Shown: in pieces, positions 1 through 7,807 of the stretch
How the letters are laid out: the number at the start of each line of letters is the position of its first letter
Numbering within the stretch: position 1 is the stretch's first letter
Assembly (NCBI RefSeq): GCF_041261445.1
Contig: NZ_JBGCCU010000020.1
Coordinates: 164,327-228,326 of the forward strand
Direction of reading: 5' to 3'
Source: Catenulispora sp. EB89
GTDB taxonomy: Bacteria; Actinomycetota; Actinomycetes; Streptomycetales; Catenulisporaceae
Length of the DNA stretch: 64,000 bases
The notes under the pieces: generated by a model
The model's database searches: none
Seen by the model: the letters and a program-made list of their open reading frames with translations, nothing else
What the model was told of the DNA's origin: nothing
Translations under genes and position numbers: made by a program

Positions 1-1
1 C

Positions 2-1339
2 GTCGGCGCGGCGGTAGTGGGGGCATTGGGGATCACGGGAGCCGGGACGGCGGCAGCAGCGACCACCGCTGCGGCAAAGAACACCGCTACAGCAACGGAC
101 ACAGACCAGGCACGGGTCCGGTTCGACCGGTGGACCACGCATGCTGACTTCCAGTGCGGGACGTCCGACGGCGTGCTGCAGCTGCCCGGGCCGCGGTTGG
201 GCGTCGTCATCGCGGAGGCAGTGGGGACCACGTCGTATACCGACCCTTATTTGAACACCACCACGGAGTACGAGTACGCGACCTGGACCTCCCCGTTGCG
301 TCGGCTGGACTTCGGCGCCACGCAGCTGACCGCGCACTGGAACGCGGACACGCCGAAGGGCACGTTCCTGAAGGTGGAGCTCCTGGCCACGATGGAGGAC
401 GGCCACGTCGACACCTGGGTGATGGGGATCTGGGCATTCGACGACAGCGAGCTCAACCGCACCTCCGTCAACGGCCAGAGCAACACCTACGGCGAGGTCG
501 ACACCGACACCTGGAGCAGCGAAACCGGGCACTCGATGAGCGCCTACCAGCTGCGCCTGACCCTGTTGCGCCACCCCGGTTCGCCGGTGACGCCGCGGGT
601 CTGGCAGATCGGCGCGGCCGCGTCCGACGTCCCCACGCGGACCACGGTGCCGGCCAGCACGCCTGGACCGGCGACCGGGGTCACGTTGCCGGTCAAGCCG
701 TACGCGCAGTACGTGCACGACGGGCAGTACCCGGTGTACGGCGGCGGCGGTGAGGCGTGGTGCAGCCCGACGTCGACGGAGATGGTGGTCGAGTACTGGG
801 GCAAGAAGCCCACGGCCGATCAGCTGTCCTGGATCGATCCGAGCTATGCCGACCCGGCGGTGGACCAGGCGGCTCGGTACAGCTACGACTACGGGTATCA
901 GGGCACTGGGAACTGGCCGTTCACCTGTGCGTACGCGGCGTCGTACGGCTTGGACGCGATGGTCGTGCGGCTGAACTCGATGACCGAGCTGGAAGTGCTG
1001 ATCGCGGCCGGGTTCCCGATCGTGACCGCGCAGTCGTTCACCTTGGCGGAGAACGGCCGCTACGCGAGCAACGGGCACCTGTGGCTCGTCATCGGCTTCA
1101 CCGACACCGGCGACGTGATCGTGAACGACCCGGCCGCCCAGACCGACGCCGGGGTGTACACGGTGTATCCGCGCCGGACGTTCGAGAACGTGTGGCTGCG
1201 GACCAACTTCACGAAGGCCGACGGGAAGCCCGGGTACAGCTCCGGCGGCGTCGCGTACCTGATCAAGCCGCACGACAAGGGGCTGCCGGACGTCGTCGAT
1301 CCGCGCAACCCCAGCTGGCCTTCCGATAGCTGGGGCTGA
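2..1339 (+). CDS. Secreted C39-like cysteine peptidase family protein, 5' end outside window
   Basis: The frame is open from the first base and begins inside an Ala/Val/Gly-rich hydrophobic stretch that reads like a signal peptide core, so the true start lies upstream; a GTG at 17 is only the first internal candidate. About 200 residues of Thr-rich, beta-type sequence precede a C-terminal papain-like domain. The probable nucleophile is the Cys in GEAWCSPTS (about residue 254 of the visible part), with NGHLWLVIGF holding the candidate His and VNDPAA following as the usual Asn/Asp strand. Family knowledge (peptidase C39-like, PF13529 type) suggests an exported cysteine protease or amidase; the substrate is unknown. 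A strong hairpin follows the stop. Confidence 0.75.
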   Translation, partial: VGAAVVGALGITGAGTAAAATTAAAKNTATATDTDQARVRFDRWTTHADFQCGTSDGVLQLPGPRLGVVIAEAVGTTSYTDPYLNTTTEYEYATWTSPLRRLDFGATQLTAHWNADTPKGTFLKVELLATMEDGHVDTWVMGIWAFDDSELNRTSVNGQSNTYGEVDTDTWSSETGHSMSAYQLRLTLLRHPGSPVTPRVWQIGAAASDVPTRTTVPASTPGPATGVTLPVKPYAQYVHDGQYPVYGGGGEAWCSPTSTEMVVEYWGKKPTADQLSWIDPSYADPAVDQAARYSYDYGYQGTGNWPFTCAYAASYGLDAMVVRLNSMTELEVLIAAGFPIVTAQSFTLAENGRYASNGHLWLVIGFTDTGDVIVNDPAAQTDAGVYTVYPRRTFENVWLRTNFTKADGKPGYSSGGVAYLIKPHDKGLPDVVDPRNPSWPSDSWG

Positions 1340-1369
1340 GAGCTGATCCCCTGGGGATGAGCGCTGATC

Positions 1370-1402
1370 GAGGCCTCCCGCGCCGGCCGCGCGGGAGGCC
1401 TC
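1370..1402 (+). terminator. Hairpin terminator after the C39 peptidase gene
   Basis: A perfect 13-bp inverted repeat (1370-1382 with 1390-1402, 7-nt loop) lies 31 bp after the peptidase stop codon. There is no U-tract, as is common in high-G+C actinomycetes. Between it and the next gene the stretch 1403-1483 shows nothing recognisable. Confidence 0.75.
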
Positions 1403-1483
1403 AGTCGTCGGCACTGCCGACGTGACCATCGCCACCTCCGCCCCGCCGACCGCTGCGAACAGCCCCCCGAACCCCTGGCCCAG

Positions 1484-1489
1484 TAGGCT
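1484..1489 (+). promoter_or_regulatory. Probable -10 hexamer TAGGCT of a leaderless transcript
   Basis: TAGGCT fits the actinobacterial TAnnnT -10 pattern and lies exactly 6 nt before a GTG codon at 1496. The same spacing occurs at many other genes in this window, which suggests that transcription starts at the GTG itself. Confidence 0.5.
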
Positions 1490-1495
1490 TGAGAC

Positions 1496-1666
1496 GTGCA
1501 CTGCCTTTTGGATGACCACCTGCGGCCCAACCGCAAAGCGGTGCGACGACGGCTCGAGGGGGCGACCATGCTGACCAGAGAAGACCTCAACCCGGACACC
1601 ACGCGGGATGCCGGCCCTGGCGGCTCGAACGACAGGTTCGCACAAGGCGAAAGGCCAGGTCGATGA
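1496..1666 (+). CDS. Possible 56-aa leader ORF coupled to the PAC2 gene
   Basis: A GTG-started frame of 56 codons begins 6 nt after a TAGGCT -10 box and ends in TGA that overlaps the ATG of the next gene (ATGA, 1663-1666). The product is rich in Arg and Asp, starts MHCLLDDHLRPNRK, and has no recognisable domain. The combination of a leaderless-type start and a 4-nt stop/start overlap is what suggests it is translated, either as a small protein or as a leader that feeds ribosomes to the PAC2 start. No homolog is known to me; it could still be chance. Confidence 0.4.
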   Translation: MHCLLDDHLRPNRKAVRRRLEGATMLTREDLNPDTTRDAGPGGSNDRFAQGERPGR

Positions 1667-2571
1667 TCGAATTCAGTGGCGATGTGCCCGGCCTGGTGGA
1701 TCCGGTGGCGATCTGCGCGTTCGAGGGGTGGAACGACGCCGGGGAGGCGGCTTCCAACGCGGTGAAGCACCTGGCCGAGGCCTATGCCGGGGGCGGGCGG
1801 GTGTTCGCGGCGTTGGACGGGGAGGACTACTACGACTACCAGGTGCATCGGCCGATAGTGGCTTCGGTGGAGGATCGGCGGCAGGTGGTCTGGCCGACGA
1901 CGCGGTTCTCCGTCGTGCGGGCGCCGGCGCGGCTGCTGCCCGGGGACGCTCATGAGGAGCCGCGGGATCTGGTGCTGGTGCACGGTGTGGAGCCGAACAT
2001 GCGCTGGCGGTCGTTCTGCGAGGAGATCCTGGGGCTGGCGCGGGATCTGGGGGTGGGGCAGGTCATCACGCTGGGCGCGTACCTGGCCGACGTGCCGCAC
2101 ACCCGGGCCACGCCGGTGACCGGGACCAGCTCGGACGAGGCGTACCAGGCGTTGTTCGACGTGGAGCCGCCGACGTACGAGGGCCCGGTGGGGATCACCG
2201 GGGTGTTCCAGGAGGCGTGCCACTTCGCGGGCATCCCGCTGATGTCGTTCTGGGCCGCGGTGCCGCACTACGTGGCGCATCCGCCGGTGCCGAAGGCGAC
2301 GTTGGCGCTGCTGCGGCGGCTGGAAGACGTGCTCGACCTGTCGGTGCCGACCAAGCGGCTGGCCGAGGAGGCGCAGTCATGGGAGGCCGGCGTGGACGAG
2401 CTGGCGGAGAACGACGCCGAGGTCGGGGAGTACGTGCGGACGTTGGAGGAGCAGCGGGACAACGAGGACGCCGCCGATCTGCCGGAAGCCAGCGGCGAGG
2501 CGATCGCGCGGGAGTTCGAGCGGTATCTGCGACGGCAGGAGCGGCGGCGGGGGTCGTCGGAGGAGGGGTAG
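1663..2571 (+). CDS. PAC2 family protein
   Basis: 302 aa. The N-terminus (IEFSGDVPGLVDPVAICAFE, then GWNDAGEAASNAVKHL) is the hallmark opening of actinobacterial PAC2 proteins related to eukaryotic proteasome assembly chaperone 2, the family of M. tuberculosis Rv2125. The central part keeps the LVHGVEPNMRWRSFCEEIL segment, and the last 80 residues are acidic and helical with a Arg-rich tail. The role in bacteria is unsettled; a chaperone-like link to proteasome/pupylation is inferred from the family name only. It starts by ATGA overlap with the preceding small frame, and its own upstream sequence lacks a clear Shine-Dalgarno. It converges on the HxlR-peroxiredoxin gene across a long hairpin. 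Confidence 0.85.
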   Translation: MIEFSGDVPGLVDPVAICAFEGWNDAGEAASNAVKHLAEAYAGGGRVFAALDGEDYYDYQVHRPIVASVEDRRQVVWPTTRFSVVRAPARLLPGDAHEEPRDLVLVHGVEPNMRWRSFCEEILGLARDLGVGQVITLGAYLADVPHTRATPVTGTSSDEAYQALFDVEPPTYEGPVGITGVFQEACHFAGIPLMSFWAAVPHYVAHPPVPKATLALLRRLEDVLDLSVPTKRLAEEAQSWEAGVDELAENDAEVGEYVRTLEEQRDNEDAADLPEASGEAIAREFERYLRRQERRRGSSEEG

Positions 2572-2673
2572 GGCCTGTTCGGCGGCCAGCGGGAAACCGA
2601 GCTGGGGCCGCCGGGCTGCTGGGCTGAAAGACCGCTGGACTGATGGACTGCTGGACTGAAGGCCGTGCGCGCT

Positions 2674-2749
2674 GCGGCCGGCTCGCGAGGGATCCGGAAC
2701 GTTCGGAACGTTCGAATCATCCGGATCGTTCGGATCGCGAGCCGGCCGC
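2674..2749. terminator. Long bidirectional hairpin between convergent genes
   Basis: A perfect 15-bp inverted repeat (2674-2688 with 2735-2749) encloses a second imperfect one made of GATCCGGAACG and CGTTCGGATC, with GTTCGGAACGTTCGAA-type short repeats in the loop. It sits between the stops of PAC2 (+) and the HxlR fusion (-), so it probably ends both transcripts. A separate 14-bp perfect palindrome, CTGAGGTACCTCAG (2763-2776), covers the stop codon of the minus-strand gene. Confidence 0.7.
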
Positions 2750-2772
2750 GGCACGCTTTCGTCTGAGGTACC

Positions 2773-3645
2773 TCAGAATCCTGCGATGAGGCGCAGCGCC
2801 TCGTCGACGGAGGCCGCCGGGTCCGGGACGGGGTAAAGCGTGCCGCGGATGGTGCGCGACGCGTCGACGATGAGCGTCGCGCGCTTGAGGCGGTCGGCGC
2901 CGGCGGCCCGGAACGTGGGCAGGCGGAGGGCGGCGGCGAGATCGAGCGCCTGGTCGGACAGCAGCGGGAACGGCAGGTTCTCCGCTTCGGCGAACCGGGC
3001 CAGTTGCTCGGGACGCTGCGTGCAGACCCCGATGACGGCGGCGTCGGCCGCGACGAAGTCCGGCAGGCGGTCGCGGAAGGTGCGGGCTTCGAGCGTGCAG
3101 CCGGGGCCGCCGGGGACGTCGGACCAGCCGGGAGCCAGGCCGGGCTCGACGGACGGCGAGCCGGGGAAGGTGTACAGGACCGTCCACTTGGCGCCGGCGG
3201 ACACCGGATCGGTCGGCGTGCCGTCGCCGGCCGGGAGTGTCAGCGCCGGAATACCGGCGCCGACCAGCGCCCGGACCCGGCGCGCCTCGGCGGAGGCGGG
3301 TTCGGAGGTGCCGGTGAGTGTCCCGTCGCCCATCACGTGTTGCGCACCCCAGTTCTGCAGCGCGATCAGCACCGGGAGCAGCCCGCGCCCGGCGTCGGTG
3401 AGGTGGTACTCGAAGCGCGGCGGGCGATCAGAGTACTGACGCCGCTCCAGGACGCCGCGCTCGACGAGCATCGCCAGCCGCTCGGTGAGCACCTTGCGGC
3501 TGACGCCGAGCTCGTCGGCGAGGTCGGAGAAGCGGGTGACGCCGCCGGCGACATCGCGCACGACGAGGAGCGTCCACCAGTCGCCGACGACGTCGAGCGC
3601 CTGCGCGATGGAGCAGTCGGTGTCCGCGATGCGGGTGTACTTCAC
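2773..3645 (-). CDS. HxlR-type regulator fused to a peroxiredoxin-like domain
   Basis: 290 aa. Residues 1-105 are a winged-helix HxlR domain: an N-terminal Cys11 in TDCSIAQAL (HxlR proteins often have a Cys here), VVGDWWTLLVVRDV, then the recognition region GVSRKVLTERLAMLVERGVL. Residues ~125-290 resemble AhpC/TSA and Bcp/PrxQ peroxiredoxins: PGCTLEARTFRD carries the probable peroxidatic Cys183, and a further Cys208 lies where the family has GVSTD. These are the only three cysteines. The GTG start at 3645 lies 6 nt from a TATACT -10, so the mRNA is probably leaderless. Role inferred: a redox-responsive repressor of the divergent MFS gene. Such fusions are known in actinobacteria but little studied. 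Confidence 0.8.
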   Translation of the reverse strand: MKYTRIADTDCSIAQALDVVGDWWTLLVVRDVAGGVTRFSDLADELGVSRKVLTERLAMLVERGVLERRQYSDRPPRFEYHLTDAGRGLLPVLIALQNWGAQHVMGDGTLTGTSEPASAEARRVRALVGAGIPALTLPAGDGTPTDPVSAGAKWTVLYTFPGSPSVEPGLAPGWSDVPGGPGCTLEARTFRDRLPDFVAADAAVIGVCTQRPEQLARFAEAENLPFPLLSDQALDLAAALRLPTFRAAGADRLKRATLIVDASRTIRGTLYPVPDPAASVDEALRLIAGF

Positions 3646-3651
3646 GGGGCC

Positions 3652-3659
3652 AGTATAGT
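3652..3659. promoter_or_regulatory. Overlapping divergent -10 elements (AGTATAGT)
   Basis: On the minus strand TATACT (complement of 3652-3657) lies 6 nt before the GTG of the HxlR fusion. On the plus strand TATAGT (3654-3659) would start transcription at about 3666, inside the first operator copy. Two promoters therefore share almost the same 8 bp and must compete or be co-repressed. Confidence 0.55.
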
Positions 3660-3662
3660 CGA

Positions 3663-3698
3663 TTCACAATGGGAACTCAGTCAGTTCACAATGGGAAC
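3663..3698. promoter_or_regulatory. Twin operator: two identical 14-bp repeats 22 bp apart
   Basis: TTCACAATGGGAAC occurs at 3663-3676 and 3685-3698. The second copy, with its preceding G, reads GTTC...GAAC and so is an imperfect palindrome; a 22-bp repeat distance places both on one helix face. The position just after the plus-strand -10 and ahead of the MFS start is typical of a repressor site. The adjacent HxlR fusion is the obvious binder (inference). Confidence 0.65.
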
Positions 3699-3719
3699 CA
3701 ACTCTGGGGAGGGGCACAC

Positions 3720-5246
3720 GTGAGCGCCGACGCGCAGACGGACAGCGAGAACAGCACACGGTCTGCCATCACACAGCCGGCCAGCGCACAGCCAGATGGC
3801 ACGGCCCCGCCGCCGGACAGGGCACACGCAGGCGACACGGCCGCAGCACCGCAGGCCAGCGCGCCACCGGATCACGCGAGCGCCGCACCGCAGGCCAACA
3901 CCCCACCGGATCGCGCAAGCGCCGCACCGCCGCGCAGCACCCCACCGGATCACGCGAGCGCCGCACCGCAGGTCAGCGCCCCACCGGATCACGCGAGCGC
4001 CGCACCGCCGCCCAGCGCGCCACCGGACGCCACCCGCTCCTGGTTCTGGCGCTACTTCGCGGGCTCGACGGTCAGCCGCGTCGGCACCGCCGTGACCACC
4101 GTCGCGCTGCCGCTGACGGCGTTGGCGGCGGCGCACGCGACCAGCTTCGAGGTCGGCGCCGTCGCCGCGGCGGGATACGCGGCGTGGGCTGTCGTGGGGT
4201 TGCCTGCGGGGGTGCTCGTCGGGCGGCTGCCGTTGCGGGGGACGCAGGTGGCGATGGATCTGGTGCGGGCGCTCGCTTTGGCTTCGGTGCCGTTGGCGTG
4301 GTGGTTCGGTTCGGTGACGGTGACGCAGTTGGTGGTGGTCGCGCTGGTCGTGGGGGTGGCGTCGGTGATCTTCGACGTCGGGAACGCCACGATGCTGCCG
4401 TTCCTCGTGGACAAGGAGGAGCTCACTGCGCGCAACAGCCTCACCTCGGGGGCCGAGGCGGTGACGACGCTCGCCGGGCCGTCGTTGGGCGGGGCTTTGG
4501 TGCAGGCGGTCGGGGCGGCGGTCGCCATCGTCGTGGACGTCGTCAGTTACCTGATATCAGCGCTCTTGCTGTGGAACGTGCCGCGGCCGCCGAAGGTCGT
4601 CGCCGATCCGGGTGCGGTCCGGGTGACTGTGCGCGCCTCGATTCGGGAGGGTTGGCACTTCCTCATCCGCGAGCCCGTTCAGCGGGCGAATCTGTGGATC
4701 GCGACGTCCATGAACTTCATCTGCGGCGCGTTGATGGCGCTCACGCCGCTGTTCCTGGTGCGCACGCTCGGGTTGGGTGCCGCGTGGGTCGGGGCGATGA
4801 TGGCGGCGGAGGGGTTGGGGAGTCTGCTCGGGGCCTCGCTGACGCCGCGGCTGACGCGGCGGATCGGGACCGGGCGGGCGCTGCTCCTCGCGTCATTGGC
4901 GCTGCCGTTCGGCTACGCGTTGATGCCGTTGGCCGGACACGGCTGGGCCGCGGGGGTGTTCGCGCTCGGGAACGCCGCGTTCGCCGGGACGGTCGTCGTG
5001 GCCAGCATCGTCACGCGCACCTACCGGCAGATCGCGACGCCGACCGCGTTGCTGCCGCGGGTGATGGCGACGGTGCGCTTCGTCTCCTGGGGCGTGATCC
5101 CGGTCGGCGCGCTGGCCGCCGGGACCGTCGCGTCCTGGTACGGGCCGCGCGCGGCGTTGTGGTGGACCGCCGCCGCGACTCTCGCCGTGCCGGCGGTGGT
5201 GCTGACCAGTCCGATCCGCGCGCGGCGAGACATCGCTGAGGGGTGA
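3720..5246 (+). CDS. MFS transporter (drug/metabolite exporter type) with Pro/Ala-rich N-terminal tail
   Basis: 508 aa from GTG 3720, chosen because GGGGAGGGG (3706-3714) is ideally placed; an ATG at 3669 in the same frame lies inside the operator and lacks a ribosome site. The first ~105 residues are hydrophilic and contain four 13-aa repeats (PPDHASAAPQ type). From RSWFWRYFAGSTVSRVGTAV on, about 12 hydrophobic segments match EntS-like MFS exporters, including FDVGNATMLPFLVDKEEL and the NSLTSG motif between helices 4 and 5. Divergent from the HxlR-peroxiredoxin gene and convergent with mshC (22 bp apart). Substrate unknown; export of an oxidant, an electrophile or its adduct is inferred only from the regulator. 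Confidence 0.85.
   Translation: MSADAQTDSENSTRSAITQPASAQPDGTAPPPDRAHAGDTAAAPQASAPPDHASAAPQANTPPDRASAAPPRSTPPDHASAAPQVSAPPDHASAAPPPSAPPDATRSWFWRYFAGSTVSRVGTAVTTVALPLTALAAAHATSFEVGAVAAAGYAAWAVVGLPAGVLVGRLPLRGTQVAMDLVRALALASVPLAWWFGSVTVTQLVVVALVVGVASVIFDVGNATMLPFLVDKEELTARNSLTSGAEAVTTLAGPSLGGALVQAVGAAVAIVVDVVSYLISALLLWNVPRPPKVVADPGAVRVTVRASIREGWHFLIREPVQRANLWIATSMNFICGALMALTPLFLVRTLGLGAAWVGAMMAAEGLGSLLGASLTPRLTRRIGTGRALLLASLALPFGYALMPLAGHGWAAGVFALGNAAFAGTVVVASIVTRTYRQIATPTALLPRVMATVRFVSWGVIPVGALAAGTVASWYGPRAALWWTAAATLAVPAVVLTSPIRARRDIAEG
3864..4019 (+). repeat. Four tandem 39-bp units coding for the MFS N-terminal tail
   Basis: Units start at 3864, 3903, 3942 and 3981 and encode PPDHASAAPQANT-like 13-mers; a fifth truncated unit (PPDATRS) leads into the first membrane segment. 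The unit is a multiple of 3, so copy-number change keeps the frame. Confidence 0.85.
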
Positions 5247-5268
5247 GGGGAGCCCGAAGGCAAACTGC

Positions 5269-6582
5269 TTAGAGCGCTACGCCGAGCAGCGCGTCGGTGA
5301 TCCGGCTGATCTGGCCCGGCGCTGCCATGTTCCGCTCGGCCGAAGCCGAAGCGGAAGCCGACGTGGAAGCCGAAGCCGACGTGGAATCCGCAGCGTCCGC
5401 GGCCTCCTGCCGGGCCACCCACCCGTCGATCACCGCCAGCACCCCCGGCGTGTCGAGGTCGTCGGCGATCCGCTCGCGCACCGCGGCGAGCACGTCGTCG
5501 GCCGGCACGCCGTCCGGCCGCGACACCGCCGCGCGCCAGCGCGCCAGGCGCACCTCGGCGGCGGCCAGGTCGGCGTCGGTCCACTCCCAGTCGGTGCGGT
5601 AGTGGTGCGCCAGCAGTGCCAGGCGGATCGCCATCGGGTCGACGCCGGCGTGCCGGAGCTTGGAGACCAGGACCAGGTTGCCCTTGGACTTCGACATCTT
5701 CTCGCCGTCCAGGCCGACCATGCCGGAATGCACGTAGGTGTGCGCGTAGGGCCGCTCGCCGGTGACCACCTGCGCCTCCGAGGCGCCCATCTCGTGGTGC
5801 GGGAAGGCCAGGTCGCTGCCGCCGCCCTGCAGGTCGATGCCCATGCCCAGGTGCTCCAGGGCGATCGCGGCGCACTCGATGTGCCAGCCGGGGCGGCCCG
5901 GCTTCAGGCCGGCGGCGCGCGCCGCCTCGCCGGGCTCCCAGGACGGCTCGCCCTCGCGTTCGGCCTGCCAGAGCAGACAGTCCAGGGCGTTCTTCTTGCC
6001 GGGACGGCCCGGGTCGCCGCCGCGCTCGCCGAAGGTGGTGAGCATCTCGGGGGTGTCCAGGTGGGCCACGGAACCGAAGGCGGGGTCGGCGTGGACCGAG
6101 AAGTAGATGTCGCCGTCGACGTCGTAGGCGGCGCCGCGCTCCAGCAGCTTCACGACCAGGTCCACGACCAGCGGGATGGACTCCACCGCGCCGACGTAGT
6201 GCTGCGGCGGCAGGATGCGCAGCGCGGTCATGTCCTCGCGGAACAGGGCGGTCTCGGACTCGGCCAGGCGGACCCAGTCCTGGCCGGTGGCCAGGGCGCG
6301 CTCCAGCAGCGGGTCGTCGACGTCGGTGACGTTCTGCACGTAGGACACCGGGTGCCCGGCGTCCAGCCACGCCCGCTGGATCAGGTCGAAGGCCAGGTAG
6401 GTGTTGGCGTGTCCCATGTGGGTCGCGTCATAGGGCGTGATGCCGCACACGTAGATGCGGGCCGCCTCGCCGGGGGCCGCCGCCGGCGTGGGCACCAGGC
6501 CCTGCGCGGCGGTGTCGTGGAGCCGGACGGCAGAGCCGTGACCGGGCAGGTCAGGAACCTCGGGGGCGGGCCATGCGTGCAT
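5269..6582 (-). CDS. mshC: Cysteine--GlcN-inositol ligase MshC (mycothiol biosynthesis)
   Basis: 437 aa. MshC joins L-cysteine to 1D-myo-inositol-2-amino-2-deoxyglucopyranoside using ATP, the third step of mycothiol synthesis in the cytoplasm. Its cysteinyl-tRNA-synthetase ancestry is visible: [19 protein letters not shown] (Zn Cys and HMGH for HIGH), [15 protein letters not shown] (second Zn Cys), [12 protein letters not shown] and the KMSKSKGN loop. The start at ATG 6582 is supported by TAGGAT 7 nt upstream (leaderless) and matches family length; longer upstream frames are ignored. A low-complexity Ser/Ala insertion ([16 protein letters not shown]) sits near the C-terminus (plus-strand 5338-5395) and is absent from usual family members. 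The gene heads the mshC-GNAT-SCO1664-DUF3090-phosphomutase group, all on the minus strand. Confidence 0.95.
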   Translation of the reverse strand: MHAWPAPEVPDLPGHGSAVRLHDTAAQGLVPTPAAAPGEAARIYVCGITPYDATHMGHANTYLAFDLIQRAWLDAGHPVSYVQNVTDVDDPLLERALATGQDWVRLAESETALFREDMTALRILPPQHYVGAVESIPLVVDLVVKLLERGAAYDVDGDIYFSVHADPAFGSVAHLDTPEMLTTFGERGGDPGRPGKKNALDCLLWQAEREGEPSWEPGEAARAAGLKPGRPGWHIECAAIALEHLGMGIDLQGGGSDLAFPHHEMGASEAQVVTGERPYAHTYVHSGMVGLDGEKMSKSKGNLVLVSKLRHAGVDPMAIRLALLAHHYRTDWEWTDADLAAAEVRLARWRAAVSRPDGVPADDVLAAVRERIADDLDTPGVLAVIDGWVARQEAADAADSTSASASTSASASASAERNMAAPGQISRITDALLGVAL

Positions 6583-6589
6583 GCGGATG

Positions 6590-6595
6590 ATCCTA
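6590..6595 (-). promoter_or_regulatory. Probable -10 (TAGGAT) of mshC
   Basis: The minus-strand hexamer TAGGAT is separated from the mshC ATG by 7 nt, the leaderless spacing seen repeatedly here. It shows mshC has its own promoter despite following the GNAT gene by 179 bp. Confidence 0.5.
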
Positions 6596-6761
6596 TCGGG
6601 ATCGGCGCGGACGGTGCCGGGTGCGGGTGCGGACGGCGGCACGGAGCCGCAGCCTGCCGCCCTCGGGCAGGGCAGGCACCAGGGGCAACGGAGCGAAGGG
6701 TGGCGTTTGTTCCAGAGGCGGCGGGAGGTCGAGGGACGGACTCGGGGCGTCTCAGCGCGTC

Positions 6762-7718
6762 TCAGCCAACGGTCTCGCCGGTCTCGCCGGCTCCGCCGGG
6801 TCCGACCGTCCCCCGGGTCCAGGCGGTCAGCAGCGGCCGGTATCCGCACCGGCTCCAGAACGGCACGGACAGCGGATTCGTGGCCGTGTAGTGCAGCAGG
6901 ACCGCGCCGATGCCCTCGGCGTCGAGCTCGGCGTGGACGTGGCGGACCAGCGCGCTCCCGACGCCGCCGCCCCGCTCCCCCGCCGTGACGGCTCCGCAGT
7001 TCAGGTATGCGGCCGGAGCGACGCGGATCAGGTGCGCGGCCCAGCTGGCGTTCTCCGGCGGCTGGACCACGATCAGCCCGACCGCCGCCCCGTCCCGCTC
7101 GGCGATCCAGGCCCGCTTCTCCTCGCCGCCGACGGCCTGCGCGACCTGCTCGGCCAGGCCGGACGGGGTGGAGGGCCGGATCGCGACGTAACCGAACTGC
7201 GCGTCCCAGCGCAGTTGCTCGAGCCACAGCCGGGTCACGGCTTCAGTGTCCCGGGGCTTGGCGCGCCGGACCACGACGCCGGAGCCGGTGTTCCCGGGGA
7301 ACGACGGCCCGGGTATCGGCTGCCCGGCGAGCCGCACCGCGAGGATCGCCTGCGGCGTGAATCCACGCTCGACCAAGGCCCGCGACATCTCAGTGTCGCG
7401 CGAGGGCCAGGTGATGGTGGCGATGCTGTCCGGGCCCGGCCGGAACTCGTCCTGCTCGGCCCACAGATCCAACAGCTCGGCGAACGCGCCGGGTCCGTCG
7501 ACCTTCGGCACCAGCTTGCTCTCGTGGGCCGCGAAGAAGGTGTAGCCCCAGGTGTCCGGATCGCTGTCCACGTTCCGCACCAGCGCCACGCCGCCGGGGC
7601 AGCTCAGTGCCGTATCCCGTTTCCCGGGCGGGGGAAGCGGTTCCGACCGCGCCAACAACGGATCGAATGCCGCACGCCGCGCCTGATGTGCCGCGAGCAA
7701 TTCCGGAGTCTGCTCCAC
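6762..7718 (-). CDS. GNAT family N-acetyltransferase
   Basis: 318 aa. The C-terminal ~160 residues form a GNAT fold: [21 protein letters not shown] at its start, the acetyl-CoA binding loop in [16 protein letters not shown] (R/QxxGxG pattern), then the [17 protein letters not shown] end motif. The N-terminal half ([38 protein letters not shown]) looks like a degenerate second GNAT lobe. GTG 7718 is preceded by a strong Shine-Dalgarno (complement of 7723-7733); a TTG three bases earlier is possible. The substrate is unknown. Sitting next to mshC invites comparison with mycothiol synthase MshD, which is also a two-lobed GNAT, but sequence does not prove this. Confidence 0.8.
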   Translation of the reverse strand: MEQTPELLAAHQARRAAFDPLLARSEPLPPPGKRDTALSCPGGVALVRNVDSDPDTWGYTFFAAHESKLVPKVDGPGAFAELLDLWAEQDEFRPGPDSIATITWPSRDTEMSRALVERGFTPQAILAVRLAGQPIPGPSFPGNTGSGVVVRRAKPRDTEAVTRLWLEQLRWDAQFGYVAIRPSTPSGLAEQVAQAVGGEEKRAWIAERDGAAVGLIVVQPPENASWAAHLIRVAPAAYLNCGAVTAGERGGGVGSALVRHVHAELDAEGIGAVLLHYTATNPLSVPFWSRCGYRPLLTAWTRGTVGPGGAGETGETVG

Positions 7719-7807
7719 CAAACTCCTCCCTCCCAAGCCGCCAGACACACTAGCGGCCCGCTCGGTTCGGAAGCAGCGATTCGGAAGCAGCGGCACAGAA
7801 GCAGCGG

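Noticed and set aside
2690..2735. tRNA-like GTTCGAATC sequence
   Set aside because: It lies in the loop of a long terminator hairpin and no cloverleaf can be built around it.
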